DNA of 64,000 nt from Micromonospora coerulea (GCF_016598485.1 NZ_JAEMUW010000003.1:1-64000); one strand, 5' to 3'. Shown: positions 7,823-20,296, counted from the stretch's first letter. Numbers and translations are program-made. The notes: generated by a model not told the origin, from the sequence alone.

Positions 7823-9349
7823 TCACCGCAGTTCGGCGGCGATCCGGTCGGCGTCGGCGGTCAGGTCGTCGTAGCCGGCGGCGCTCAGCTTGCCGCCCCG
7901 CAGCAGCTCGGCGAGCTTGTCCCGCAGCTTCTTGAGCTGCTCCTCGGCCTGGTCGGCGTCGTCCTCGGCGAGCTCCTTGGCGATCGCGTCCACCTTGGCG
8001 TGCAGGTCGTCGGCCGCGTCCGGGTTCAGCTGACCCGTCTCCACCTGCTCCTGGATCGACAGGCGCATCGCCACCACGGGGTCCCTGGGTGGCGGCGGGC
8101 TCGGCGTGCGGGAGATGGCCCGCGAGCTCGGCGTCCGGCTGGCTGGCGGCCGGGTGGTGGGGGCGAGCGTCCGCGGCGTCGCGGTGGTCGGGGCGACGGT
8201 GGCCGGCACGGCCGGAGCGTCGGGTCCGGTCGCCGTGACCGCCGGGGTGGGCGTGGCGGTGGGCCCGGCGACCGGCGGGCCGGTGTCGCGCCCCGGGAGG
8301 GCCACGGCGGCCAGCGCCAGCAGCGCGACGCCGAGCACGGCGACCGCCGCCAGCAGGAGGCCGCGCCAGCGCGTCGGCCGGTCGCCGGTGTCGCCGCCTC
8401 CGGCCGCCGCGGCACCGACCGGGGGCGGACCGACCCCGTCGGCGCCGGACCAAGCCGCGCGGGACGGCCCCGCCGGACCGACCGGCCGGGCCGCCCCGAC
8501 CAGCACCGGGGCGGCGGGGGTACCCACCGAGGGCAGCAGCGCCGCGAGGCGGTGCCGGACCGCCGCGGCGTCGGCCGGCCGGTCGCCGAGGTCCTTCGCC
8601 AGCAGCTCCGACACCAGGGCGTCCAGCTCCACCGGTACGTCGGGACGGCGGCTACGCAGGGGCGCAGGCGGCTCGTTGACGTGCTGGTGCAGGACGCTGA
8701 GCGGGTCGCCGGCGAAGGGCGGGGCGCCGGCCAGCATCGCGTAGAGGGTGCAGCCCAGGGCGTACAGGTCGGCACGCGCGTCGACCGGCCGGCCCAGCGC
8801 CTGCTCCGGGGCCATGTACGAGCTGGTGCCGAGCTTGGTTGCCGGGCCGGTGAGGGTGTTCTGGTCGCCCGTACCGGGGAGGCGGGCGATGCCGAAGTCG
8901 CAGATCTTCACCGTGCCCGACGGGGTGACGATCAGGTTGCCGGGCTTGACGTCCCGGTGCACCACCCCGACCGCGTGCGCGGCGGCGAGCCCGTCGCAGG
9001 CCTGCACGGCGATCGACAGCGCCTGCCCGACGGGGAGCGGGCCGTCGGCGATCAGCGCCGACACCGTACGCCCCTCCACCAGCTCCATGACCAGGTAGGA
9101 GTCGCTCTCCTCGGTGCCGAAGTCGTACACCCCGACGATGTGGGGGTGGCTCAGCCGCGCCGCCGTACGGGCCTCCCGGTCGAACCGTTCGGCGGCCATC
9201 GGCTCGTCGAGGCCGGCCGCGGTGAGCACCTTGATCGCCACCGGCCGGTCCAGCCGCAGGTCGCGTCCGCGCCACACCTCGCCCATGCCACCGGTGCCCA
9301 GCAGTTCCTCGGACTGGTAGCGGCCATCCAGCAGACGTCTCAGCACCAC
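7823..9349 (-). CDS. PknB-like transmembrane serine/threonine protein kinase
   Basis: 508 residues from GTG at 9349 (VVLRRLLDGRYQSEELLGTG). The frame is open further to 9412 but that extension has no homology, while GGA is placed 9 bases before this GTG. The kinase domain occupies residues 11-270: glycine loop GTGGMGEV, catalytic Lys40 in VAIKV, HRDVKPGN, DFG (KICDFGIARL) and an APE-type MAPEQA. A Pro/Ala linker leads to one membrane helix near 325-345 (LLLAAVAVLGVALLALAAVAL). The extracytoplasmic part is Pro/Thr-rich and ends in a helical, charged stretch of about 100 residues (EQLKKLRDKLAELLRGGKL) rather than PASTA repeats. It is therefore not the essential PknB itself. Substrates are unknown. 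Confidence 0.92.
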   Translation of the reverse strand: MVLRRLLDGRYQSEELLGTGGMGEVWRGRDLRLDRPVAIKVLTAAGLDEPMAAERFDREARTAARLSHPHIVGVYDFGTEESDSYLVMELVEGRTVSALIADGPLPVGQALSIAVQACDGLAAAHAVGVVHRDVKPGNLIVTPSGTVKICDFGIARLPGTGDQNTLTGPATKLGTSSYMAPEQALGRPVDARADLYALGCTLYAMLAGAPPFAGDPLSVLHQHVNEPPAPLRSRRPDVPVELDALVSELLAKDLGDRPADAAAVRHRLAALLPSVGTPAAPVLVGAARPVGPAGPSRAAWSGADGVGPPPVGAAAAGGGDTGDRPTRWRGLLLAAVAVLGVALLALAAVALPGRDTGPPVAGPTATPTPAVTATGPDAPAVPATVAPTTATPRTLAPTTRPPASRTPSSRAISRTPSPPPPRDPVVAMRLSIQEQVETGQLNPDAADDLHAKVDAIAKELAEDDADQAEEQLKKLRDKLAELLRGGKLSAAGYDDLTADADRIAAELR

Positions 9350-9549
9350 GTCACATTTTCCAGCCGCGGTCCCTGCTACACCGGGCCGTGGGTGGGACCG
9401 TCGGTCCGGCACCCGCCGGACGGGAGGTCTGCGGACGGGTCGTCAGGATCTGCTCGCCGTGGACCATCCCCCAAGCTAGTAGGTATGCCCCTCAGAAGGG
9501 CGTCGCCCGGCCGCCGGCGCCGATTCCGGGTGCGGTGCGCCGACGGTGG

Positions 9550-9840
9550 TCACGCCTGCTGGTGGGCGACCTCCAGGTTGACGAACCGGGGCTCGCTCCG
9601 GGCCAACCGCCGCATTCGTTCGGCGTACGTGCCGGTCTCCGGCTGGGCGCTGTGCGCCATCGCCTGCTCGTAGCTGTCGAACTCGGCGACCATCACGAAA
9701 TGTCCGGGTCGATCCCGGTCCTCGGCGACGGTCAGCCGCGCCGGGGCGTTCGACAGCTGCTGCCGTCCCCACTCCGCGCTGAGCGCCCGTACCTCGTCGG
9801 GCCGGTCCGTGTCGTACTCGATGACCTGGACGAAGGACAC
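9550..9840 (-). CDS. Small dimeric alpha/beta-barrel protein (antibiotic biosynthesis monooxygenase-like)
   Basis: 96 residues from GTG at 9840 (VSFVQVIEYDTDRPDEVRAL). The open frame extends to 9930, but a perfect Shine-Dalgarno GGAGGTGAT lies 4 bases before this GTG and overlaps the alternative GTG at 9849, so the short start is chosen. The sequence has the ferredoxin-like pattern of dimeric alpha/beta-barrel (ABM/EthD-type) proteins: a first strand FVQVIEY, a helix, a second strand set HFVMVAEFDSYEQAM and a final strand FVNLEV. Such proteins act as cofactor-free oxygenases or, more often, have unknown roles. There are no informative neighbours. Confidence 0.8.
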   Translation of the reverse strand: MSFVQVIEYDTDRPDEVRALSAEWGRQQLSNAPARLTVAEDRDRPGHFVMVAEFDSYEQAMAHSAQPETGTYAERMRRLARSEPRFVNLEVAHQQA

Positions 9841-9844
9841 CTCG

Positions 9845-9853
9845 ATCACCTCC
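9845..9853 (-). promoter_or_regulatory. Perfect Shine-Dalgarno deciding the start at 9840
   Basis: The minus-strand GGAGGTGAT is fully complementary to the 16S rRNA 3' end. It overlaps the upstream GTG candidate (9849) and is spaced correctly only for the GTG at 9840. Confidence 0.7.
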
Positions 9854-9950
9854 GCTCGCGGTATTCCCGCCAGGTCACCGTCCATGTGCGGAATGCCTCC
9901 CGTCCCTGGGGGTAGGAGAACAGGTAACAACCCCCCGAAAGTGAGGTGTC

Positions 9951-10376
9951 ATGCCAATGCCGACCGCACGCGAAATCATGACCAGTGACGTGACCTGTGT
10001 CCGGGAGCAGGACGACCTCAAGGCCGCCGCCCGCCGGATGGCCGAGCTCGGCGTCGGCTCGCTGCCGATCTGTGGCGCCGACAACCGGCTCAAGGGCATG
10101 CTGACCGACCGGGACATCGTGGTGAAGGTGCTCGCCGAGGGCCGCGACCCGGGCAGCGTGACTGCGGGTGAACTCGCCCAGGGTGAGGCGGTGACCATCG
10201 GCGCCGACGACGACGCCGCGGAGATCCTGCGCACCATGAGCCAGTACAAGGTACGCCGGCTGCCGGTGATCGACGGGCACGAGCTCGTCGGGATCGTCGC
10301 CGTCGCCGACGTGGCCCGGTCGCTGCCGGAACGCCCGGTGGGCGACCTGATCGAGGCCATCTCCGAGCGCGCCTGA
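9951..10376 (+). CDS. Two-CBS-domain protein, Hrp1-like
   Basis: 141 residues made almost wholly of two CBS domains (about 10-65 and 75-135). The sequence AREIMTSDVTCVREQDDLKA, LPICGADNRLKGMLTDRDIV, AGELAQGEAVTI and VRRLPVIDGHELVGIVAVAD matches, from memory, the plan of Mycobacterium tuberculosis Hrp1 (Rv2626c), a hypoxia-induced DosR-regulon protein. CBS pairs bind adenine nucleotides and act as energy sensors; the ligand here is not known. A second protein of the same type lies at 19877-20296. A long hairpin follows the stop codon. Confidence 0.9.
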   Translation: MPMPTAREIMTSDVTCVREQDDLKAAARRMAELGVGSLPICGADNRLKGMLTDRDIVVKVLAEGRDPGSVTAGELAQGEAVTIGADDDAAEILRTMSQYKVRRLPVIDGHELVGIVAVADVARSLPERPVGDLIEAISERA

Positions 10377-10388
10377 CCACACCGATCG

Positions 10389-10420
10389 CCGCCCGCTCCG
10401 GCCCAGGCCGGAACGGGCGG
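10389..10420. terminator. Bidirectional terminator hairpin
   Basis: CCGCCCG-C-TCCGGCC pairs with GGCCGGA-A-CGGGCGG around a two-base loop, a 14-bp stem with one internal mismatch. It lies between two convergent genes (CBS protein and MBL-fold hydrolase). Confidence 0.7.
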
Positions 10421-10505
10421 TGTTCCGCTGGCCCAGCGCTGCCCAGCGCGGCCACGGCCGAGCGGCGGTTCGCGGCCGAGGACCTGCCACCGGTTCCCCG
10501 GCGGG

Positions 10506-11309
10506 TCAGGCCGGCGGGGTCAGCGGGACGGTCTCGCCGCGCAGGATCGTCCGCACCTGGCGGACGAAGCCCCGGCGGCGGGCCTCCTCGACGAAGTGCC
10601 GCAGCGGCGAGCGGAACACCGGGTAGTCGTCGTAGTGGATCGGCACGGTCAGCTTCGGGCGGACCAGCTCCACCACGTCGGCGCCCTGCTTCGCGTCCAT
10701 GGTGAGCAGGATGCCGGCGATCCGGGTGCCGCCGAGGTGGATCAGCATGGCGTCGATGTCCGGGTACCGCTCGGGGATCTGGGCGAGCTGCGGCCGGCGC
10801 AGGGTGTCCCCGGTGACGTAGAGGCGGAACTGCCGGGACCCGGCGCGGTCCAGGTCGATCATCGTGCCCATCACGTCGGGCAGCAGCCGGTCCAGCGCGC
10901 CCGGGCCGTGCTGGCCGGGCAGTGCGGTCAGCCGCAGGGTGGCGTCGCCGCGGTGCAGCTCGTATGACTCCCAGGTGGGCAGCCCCTGCGCCGCCGCGAA
11001 CCCCCAGCGGCTCAGCTTCCGTTCCGCCTCCCGGGTGGTGACGATCGGCAGGGACGGGTCCAGCCCGCGCCGGGCCACCCGGTCGAAATGGTCTCCGTGC
11101 AGGTGGGACAGGACCACCGCGTCCAGGGTGGGCAGCTCGGCGACGCCCAGCGCGGGCTCGGTGCTCCGCTTCGACCACAGCCCGTGCCCCAGGTACGCCC
11201 GCTGCCCGCGGTGTAGGAAATTCGGGTCGGTGAGCAGGGTGAAGCCACCGATCCGGAGCACCGTCGTCGCGGTACCGATGAACGTCACCTCGGGCCGGTC
11301 GGTCGCCAT
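10506..11309 (-). CDS. MBL-fold metal-dependent hydrolase (UlaG-like)
   Basis: 267 residues from ATG at 11309 (MATDRPEVTFIGTATTVLRI). The metallo-beta-lactamase signature SHLHGDHFD places ligands His69, His71, Asp73 and His74; further ligands fit TGD (YVTGDTLR), LIHLGG and the C-terminal H in VPIHYDDYPVFRSPL. The short first strand VTFIGTATTVLRI and the HYDDYPVF ending match the UlaG/L-ascorbate-6-P-lactonase-like branch of uncharacterised cytoplasmic hydrolases. The same frame stays open for another 900 codons upstream only because it overlaps the neighbouring ATPase gene out of frame. The gene is downstream of the ATPase on the same strand with a 38-base gap, so they may be co-transcribed. 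Confidence 0.88.
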   Translation of the reverse strand: MATDRPEVTFIGTATTVLRIGGFTLLTDPNFLHRGQRAYLGHGLWSKRSTEPALGVAELPTLDAVVLSHLHGDHFDRVARRGLDPSLPIVTTREAERKLSRWGFAAAQGLPTWESYELHRGDATLRLTALPGQHGPGALDRLLPDVMGTMIDLDRAGSRQFRLYVTGDTLRRPQLAQIPERYPDIDAMLIHLGGTRIAGILLTMDAKQGADVVELVRPKLTVPIHYDDYPVFRSPLRHFVEEARRRGFVRQVRTILRGETVPLTPPA

Positions 11310-11347
11310 GCCCCCAGCCGTACCCGGGATCGGTGCGGCCATGCGCC

Positions 11348-15966
<4,619 letters not shown>

Positions 15967-15970
<4 letters not shown>

Positions 15971-16032
15971 CGAGGGGTACGGCCGAGTCGCCGGCCACGC
16001 TCCCCGGTGCCGCCGCGTTCGCCGTACGCCAT
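15967..16032 (-). CDS. Possible 21-codon leader peptide upstream of the P-type ATPase
   Basis: The minus strand has GGGAGGCGAG directly before ATG (16032), a far better ribosome binding site than anything before the ATPase ATG. It begins a 21-residue ORF (MAYGERGGTGERGRRLGRTP plus R) whose TGA overlaps the ATPase start as ATGA. This is the usual geometry for translational coupling. The peptide is basic and shows no homology; it may only serve to load ribosomes. It may also be chance. Confidence 0.4.
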
Positions 16033-16285
16033 CTCGCCTCCCGCGCTTCGTCCCGGCGGCCTGGCTTCCCGGCGGGACGTCCGTTATGCCCCCTGACCGG
16101 GGGAAGTTTCCCTGGTGGGCAGGGCATGGACCGGTCGCCGGTGGAATGCCGGTGCTGCAGGTCATCGAGTGGCCGCCGGCCCTGGTCAGCGCGGCCGGAC
16201 ACCTGCTGGCAGATCGGCACATGTCCGGGCTGGTGAAGGGGGTCGGCGAGGCGCTGGAGTCGGCCTGACGAGACCGGGCTCACCG

Positions 16286-16316
16286 TTGACCTCAACCCGG
16301 GTTGAGGCACCAGGCT
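16286..16316 (+). promoter_or_regulatory. MerR/SoxR-type promoter with an 18-bp palindromic operator
   Basis: TTGACC (16286-16291) and CAGGCT (16311-16316) are separated by 19 bases. The spacer holds the perfect palindrome CCTCAACCCGGGTTGAGG (16290-16307). This is the architecture of promoters activated by MerR-family proteins (over-long 19-base spacer, operator between the hexamers), and the outer half-sites CCTCAA/TTGAGG equal those of the E. coli SoxR box CCTCAAGTTAACTTGAGG. It should drive the MFS exporter downstream. No merR/soxR gene is in the window. Confidence 0.75.
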
Positions 16317-16322
16317 GAGCCC

Positions 16323-16352
16323 ATGCCGATCGCACCCCGGAACCGCCGGTGA
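16323..16352 (+). CDS. Possible leaderless 9-codon upstream ORF of the MFS gene
   Basis: ATG at 16323 lies exactly where transcription should begin, 7 bases after the -10 hexamer. It encodes MPIAPRNRR and its TGA overlaps the MFS GTG as GTGA. Leaderless starts are common in actinobacteria, so this may recruit ribosomes and couple translation to the exporter. The evidence is positional only. Confidence 0.4.
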   Translation: MPIAPRNRR

Positions 16353-17746
16353 CCGCCACCGCCGCTCCCGTCACCCCGCCCCCGCACCTGTACGCCCCGC
16401 GCCTGCGGGCGATGACCGTGGGCAGCGTCGCCCTGGTCTCCCTGCTCGCGTTCGAGGCGCTGGCGGTCGGTACGGCGATGCCGACCGTCGCCCGCAGCCT
16501 GGACGGGCTGGCGCTGTACGCGCTCGCCTTCGCCGGCCCGTTCGCCTCGGGCGTGGTCGCGATGGTGGTCTCCGGCATCTGGTGCGACGCGCGTGGGCCC
16601 CGGGCGCCGATGTGGCACGGCGTGGCCTGGTTCGTGGTGGGGGTGCTGGTCGCCGGCACCGCCCCGGTGATGGGGGTGCTGGTCGCCGGCCGGGTGGTGC
16701 AGGGCTTCGGCTCCGGCCTGCTCTCCGTGGCGCTGTACGTGATCGTCGGCCGGGCGTACCCCGAGGAGTTGCGGCGGCGGGTCTTCGCCGCGTTCGCGGC
16801 GGCCTGGGTCGTCCCGTCGCTGGTCGGCCCGGCGCTGGCCGGCCTGATCGTCGAGCACCTGGGCTGGCGGTGGGTCTTCCTGGCGGTGCCGGCGGTCGCG
16901 GTGCCGGCGGTGCTGCTGATCCAGCCCGGGTTGCGGGCGCTGGGCGCGTCGGCGCCGGTCCGGCCGTCGGCCGGGGCGCTGGCCCGGATCGGCTGGGCCT
17001 GCGGGGCGGGGGCGAGCGCCGCACTGCTGCACTACGGGGGGCAGCAGCGCGGCGTACTCGGCACCGGGCTGGTGGCGGTGGCGCTGGTCGGCCTGCTCGG
17101 CTGCGCGCCACGGCTGCTGCCCGCGGGTTTCCTGCGCGCCCGGCGCGGGCTGCCGACGGTGGTCGGCCTGCGCGGTCTGGCTTCGGCGGCGTTCGTCGGG
17201 GCGGAGGTGGTGATTCCGTTGATGCTCTCCCGGGAGCGGGGGTTCTCGCCGACCGCGGCGGGGCTGGTGCTCACCGTCGGCGCGGTGTCCTGGTCGGTCG
17301 GGTCCTGGCTCCAGGGGCGGCTGCGCGCCCCGCGGTCCGCCGCCACGCCGCCCCGGGCCGGGCTGGCCTGCATCACCGCCGGTACGGCCACCGTGACGTT
17401 GACCGTGCTGCCGGCCGTGCCGGTGCCGCTCGCGGTGCTCGGTTGGGCCACCGCCGGCCTGGGCATGGGGCTGCTCTACCCATCCCTGTCGGTGCTCACC
17501 CTGGCCCTGTCCGCCCCCGACGAACAGGGCCGGAACAGCTCCTCCCTGCAACTGGGCGACTCGTTGTTCGCGGCCACCGTGCTGGCGCTGACCGGCGCGG
17601 TGCTCGCCGCCGGCGCGGTGCCCGGACCGGCGGCGTACGGGGCGACCCTGGCGGTGGCGGCCGGCTGCGGGCTGCTCGGCGTGCTGCTGGCGGGCCGGGT
17701 CGTGGTGCCGTCCGGAACGGGAAGGTCGCCTGGTCCGACGGGGTGA
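16349..17746 (+). CDS. MFS drug-type exporter
   Basis: 465 residues with about 12-14 hydrophobic helices. Recognisable MFS elements include FEALAVGTAMPTVARSLDG at the first helix, the motif-A-like loop SGIWCDARGPRAPMW, and AGRVVQGFGSGLLSVALYV (motif B with the R-V-x-Q-G-x-G-x-G/A core), all typical of the DHA2 drug:H+ antiporter group. The C-terminal half ends in LLGVLLAGRVVVPSG. The GTG start is overlapped by the stop of a short upstream ORF. It is controlled by a SoxR/MerR-type promoter, which suggests induction by redox-active compounds or drugs. The substrate is unknown. Confidence 0.88.
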   Translation: MTATAAPVTPPPHLYAPRLRAMTVGSVALVSLLAFEALAVGTAMPTVARSLDGLALYALAFAGPFASGVVAMVVSGIWCDARGPRAPMWHGVAWFVVGVLVAGTAPVMGVLVAGRVVQGFGSGLLSVALYVIVGRAYPEELRRRVFAAFAAAWVVPSLVGPALAGLIVEHLGWRWVFLAVPAVAVPAVLLIQPGLRALGASAPVRPSAGALARIGWACGAGASAALLHYGGQQRGVLGTGLVAVALVGLLGCAPRLLPAGFLRARRGLPTVVGLRGLASAAFVGAEVVIPLMLSRERGFSPTAAGLVLTVGAVSWSVGSWLQGRLRAPRSAATPPRAGLACITAGTATVTLTVLPAVPVPLAVLGWATAGLGMGLLYPSLSVLTLALSAPDEQGRNSSSLQLGDSLFAATVLALTGAVLAAGAVPGPAAYGATLAVAAGCGLLGVLLAGRVVVPSGTGRSPGPTG

Positions 17747-17831
17747 TGCGAGGGTTTCGCGGCCGACACGTACGGGGGAACCGGCCGGAGATGAAAGCGT
17801 CTGCGGTTCACCTTCGTCTTACCGTGGCCGC

Positions 17832-18026
17832 ATGCTGGTTGTCGTCACCACGGTGATCCTCTACGTGTTCGGTTTCGTCTTCCTGTACGGCGTGATCCGG
17901 CTGGGTGTCCGGCACGGGATGGAGGACGTGGAAACGCATCGCGCCCAGGTGCTGCGCGCCGAGCAGCTCGCGTCGGTGCAGGACCGCACCTTCGCCCGCG
18001 AGAACGCGTTCCTCACCGGGAGCTGA
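17832..18026 (+). CDS. Small single-span membrane protein
   Basis: 64 residues. One membrane helix at residues 2-25 (MLVVVTTVILYVFGFVFLYG) is followed by a charged cytoplasmic helix (DVETHRAQVLRAEQLASVQD). Codon use is good throughout. No family is recognised. It precedes the YbaK-like gene by 76 bases and may share its transcript. Confidence 0.6.
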   Translation: MLVVVTTVILYVFGFVFLYGVIRLGVRHGMEDVETHRAQVLRAEQLASVQDRTFARENAFLTGS

Positions 18027-18105
18027 TCGTGCGGACCGGCCGGAACGGGCGCGCCGGCCGGCCGCCGAGCGGATCCGGGCGGCGGATGCGAGGATCGCTT
18101 CCGTG

Positions 18106-18654
18106 ATGGGGACGCTGAAGACCGAGCCGGCCCGCGCCCGGCTGGACCTGTTGGCACCGCCGGTGGCCGCCGCGCTCGAACAGTGGCCGGCCGACGCGCC
18201 GGTCGACGTGGACGACGTGCTGGTCGCGCCGATCGACGCCGAGCTGGCGGACACGGCCGCCTTCTGCGCGGCGTACGAGGTGGGCCTCGACGTGTCGGCC
18301 AACTGCGTAGTGGTGGCCGGCAAGCGGGAGGGCGAGATCCGGTACGCCGCCTGCATCGTGCTCGCCACCACCCGGGCCGACGTGAACGGGGTGGTCCGCC
18401 GGACGCTGAACGTGCGCAAGGCCAGCTTCGCGCCGATGGCCGACGCGGTGGAGCTGACCGGCATGGAGTACGGCGGCATAACGCCGATCGGCCTGCCTGA
18501 GGAGTGGCCGATCCTGGTCGATTCGCGGGTGATCGCCACGCCGTACGTGATCATCGGATCCGGCGTACGGCACAGCAAGATCGCGCTGCCCGGGCCGGCA
18601 CTCGGCGCGCTGCCCGGGGCGACGGTGGTGGAAGGGCTGGCCAGGCCGGCCTAG
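18106..18654 (+). CDS. YbaK/EbsC-family aminoacyl-tRNA deacylase-like protein
   Basis: 182 residues from ATG (GTG at 18103 is equally possible); the frame is open further upstream without homology. The YbaK fold is recognised from TAAFCAAYEVGLDVSANCVV, a region that lines the editing pocket, then VLATTRADVNGVVRRTLNVR and the glycine-rich ending EYGGITPIGLPEEWPILVDS, which is the family-defining GGxxP(I/V)G...D segment. Such proteins hydrolyse mischarged tRNA (for example Cys-tRNAPro) or act on free aminoacyl-tRNA. The usual catalytic Lys is replaced or shifted in many actinobacterial members, so the exact substrate is uncertain. ProRS, the enzyme whose errors YbaK corrects, lies about 1.7 kb further on. 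Confidence 0.82.
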   Translation: MGTLKTEPARARLDLLAPPVAAALEQWPADAPVDVDDVLVAPIDAELADTAAFCAAYEVGLDVSANCVVVAGKREGEIRYAACIVLATTRADVNGVVRRTLNVRKASFAPMADAVELTGMEYGGITPIGLPEEWPILVDSRVIATPYVIIGSGVRHSKIALPGPALGALPGATVVEGLARPA

Positions 18655-18675
18655 ATCATCGCGGGCGTCGATGTG

Positions 18676-18689
18676 GTTGCACGTGAAAC
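18676..18689. promoter_or_regulatory. Candidate ParB-binding parS site
   Basis: GTTGCACGTGAAAC differs at one base from the actinobacterial parS consensus GTTTCACGTGAAAC. It lies in a short intergenic space between convergent genes, a typical neutral location, and in an origin-proximal gene neighbourhood. Confidence 0.6.
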
Positions 18690-18729
18690 ATCACGCTTCT
18701 CGATGTGGGCAGGCCGGCCCGGCCGGCGG

Positions 18730-19362
18730 TCAGACGGCCGACTCCAGCCGCTCGACCTCGCGGAGGGCGGCAAGCAGCGTCTCGGGCTCCTGCGCACCGG
18801 TGACCGCGTACTTGCCGGCCAGCACGAAGGTGGGCACGCTGGTCACCCCGATCTGGTGCGCGGCGGCCAGGTCGGCGGCGACCTCGCGCCGGCCCGCGTT
18901 GGACTCCAGGTAGTCGCGGACCTCGGTCTCGTCGAGGCCCACCCCGGCGGCGAGCTTGACCAGCGCGTCCGTCGAGCCGACGTCGACGCCGTCGGAGAAG
19001 TGCGCCCGGTAGAGTGCGTTGATCATCTCGGTGGCCCGGCCCTGCTCGGTGGCGAACCGGATCAGCCGGTGCGCCTCGAAGGTGTTGGCGGCCACGGCAC
19101 GGTCGAACCGCATGTCCAGCCCGACGCTCGCCCCGACCTGGGTCACCTGGGTGGCCATCGCCTCGGCCCGCTCCCGGCCGCCGAACTTGGCGCCCAGCGC
19201 CTCGACCAGCGGCTTCGGCTCGGTGACCGGCGTCGGGTCGAGCTGGAACGGTCGGTACCGGACGGTCACCTCACCGTCGTACGACGCCAGCGCCTGCTCC
19301 AGCCGGCGCTTGCCGATCCAGCACCAGGGGCAGACCACGTCGGCGTAGATCTCGATCTCCAT
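18730..19362 (-). CDS. FrnE-like DsbA-family oxidoreductase
   Basis: 210 residues from ATG at 19362. The thioredoxin active site CPWC sits at residues 11-14 (VVCPWCWIGKRRLEQAL), and the thioredoxin fold is interrupted by a helical insertion (about 60-150) as in FrnE/DsbA proteins. The cis-Pro segment GVTSVPTFVL at about residue 175-184 completes the active site. There is no signal peptide, so it acts in the cytoplasm as a disulfide isomerase/oxidoreductase or polyketide-associated enzyme. It follows the sufE gene by 20 bases and should be in the same operon. Confidence 0.92.
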   Translation of the reverse strand: MEIEIYADVVCPWCWIGKRRLEQALASYDGEVTVRYRPFQLDPTPVTEPKPLVEALGAKFGGRERAEAMATQVTQVGASVGLDMRFDRAVAANTFEAHRLIRFATEQGRATEMINALYRAHFSDGVDVGSTDALVKLAAGVGLDETEVRDYLESNAGRREVAADLAAAHQIGVTSVPTFVLAGKYAVTGAQEPETLLAALREVERLESAV

Positions 19363-19382
19363 GGCAGGGGTGAACGCCCAGC

Positions 19383-19808
19383 TCAGCCGAGTTGTTCCCG
19401 GACCTGGCGCTTGAGCCGGGCCAGGATCGCCGTGCCGCCGCGTACGCGCAGCGGGCTGATCGCCTGGGCCAGCCCCATCCGCTGGTAGAGGTCGTCCGGC
19501 ACGGCCAGCACCTGCTCGGCGTTGGCGCCGGCCAGCCCGTCGGCGAGGATGCCGGCGAAGGCGCGGGTGGTCGGCGCCTCCGGCGGGCAGTCGAACCAGG
19601 TGAGCACCGTCCCGTTCGGCTGGACCTGGGCGCGCAGGAAGAACGCCGTCTGGCACTCGGGCACCTGCTCCATGCCCGCCCGGTCGATCTCCGGCGGCAG
19701 CGGCGGGATGACGTCGGCGTACTCCAGGAGCATCTCCAGCACCACGTCACGGGGCGCGGCGGCGAACTCGTCGACGATCTCGGCCAGCTTGGTCGGCATC
19801 TCGGGCAT
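19383..19808 (-). CDS. SufE family sulfur-acceptor protein
   Basis: 141 residues, the normal SufE length. SufE accepts persulfide sulfur from the cysteine desulfurase SufS and hands it to the SufBCD scaffold for Fe-S assembly. The acceptor Cys52 is in VPECQTAFFLRAQVQPNG, matching the V-x-(G/E)-C-x-(S/T) loop of the family, and the C-terminal region FAGILADGLAGANAEQVLAV then GLAQAISPLRVRG matches the conserved (L/I)S.LR..G ending. No sufS is adjacent; in actinobacteria sufE is often paired with a rhodanese gene. Here it leads into the DsbA-like gene. Confidence 0.88.
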   Translation of the reverse strand: MPEMPTKLAEIVDEFAAAPRDVVLEMLLEYADVIPPLPPEIDRAGMEQVPECQTAFFLRAQVQPNGTVLTWFDCPPEAPTTRAFAGILADGLAGANAEQVLAVPDDLYQRMGLAQAISPLRVRGGTAILARLKRQVREQLG

Positions 19809-19876
19809 CCCGTCAGGCTACCGCCGCCGAAGCGGCGTCCACCGGGGGTCGGCCGGTGGGCGCCGCGTCGGCCGGG

Positions 19877-20296
19877 TCACATGTTCGGGGCGGCCTCGCT
19901 GATGTCGCTGAGGGCGGAGTTCGGGTCGAGCTGCATGGCCAGGTCGCCCAGGGAGACGATGCCGACCAGCTTGCGGTCGTTGTCGCAGACCAGCACCCGC
20001 CGGATGTTGCGCTCGCGCATCAGTGCGGCCGCCTCGCTGGCGGTGGCGTGCTGCTCGATCATCACCACCTCGCGGGTGATGATCGACCCGATCGTGGTGG
20101 CGCCCGGGTCGGCGCGTTCGGCCACCGCCCGCACCACGATGTCCCGGTCGGTCAGCATGCCGGCGAGGGTGGCGCCATCGGTGACCACCACGTCGCCGAT
20201 GTCGGACTCCTTCATCACCCTGGCTGCCTCGTCCAGGGTGGTCTCCGCAGGCAGGTAGACCACCTGCTTCGTCATCACGTCGCTGACCCGGTACAT
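19877..20296 (-). CDS. Two-CBS-domain protein
   Basis: 139 residues with tandem CBS domains: VSDVMTKQVVYLPAETTLDE, GDVVVTDGATLAGMLTDRDI, then SIITREVVMIEQHATASEAA and RRVLVCDNDRKLVGIVSLGD. The T-D-R-D-(I/V) and G-(I/L)-V-S-x-x-D phosphate-ribose contacts are intact in both, so it can probably bind adenosine ligands. There is no fused effector domain. It is a paralogue in design to the protein at 9951-10376, though clearly diverged. It lies 55 bases downstream of proS on the same strand. Confidence 0.9.
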   Translation of the reverse strand: MYRVSDVMTKQVVYLPAETTLDEAARVMKESDIGDVVVTDGATLAGMLTDRDIVVRAVAERADPGATTIGSIITREVVMIEQHATASEAAALMRERNIRRVLVCDNDRKLVGIVSLGDLAMQLDPNSALSDISEAAPNM

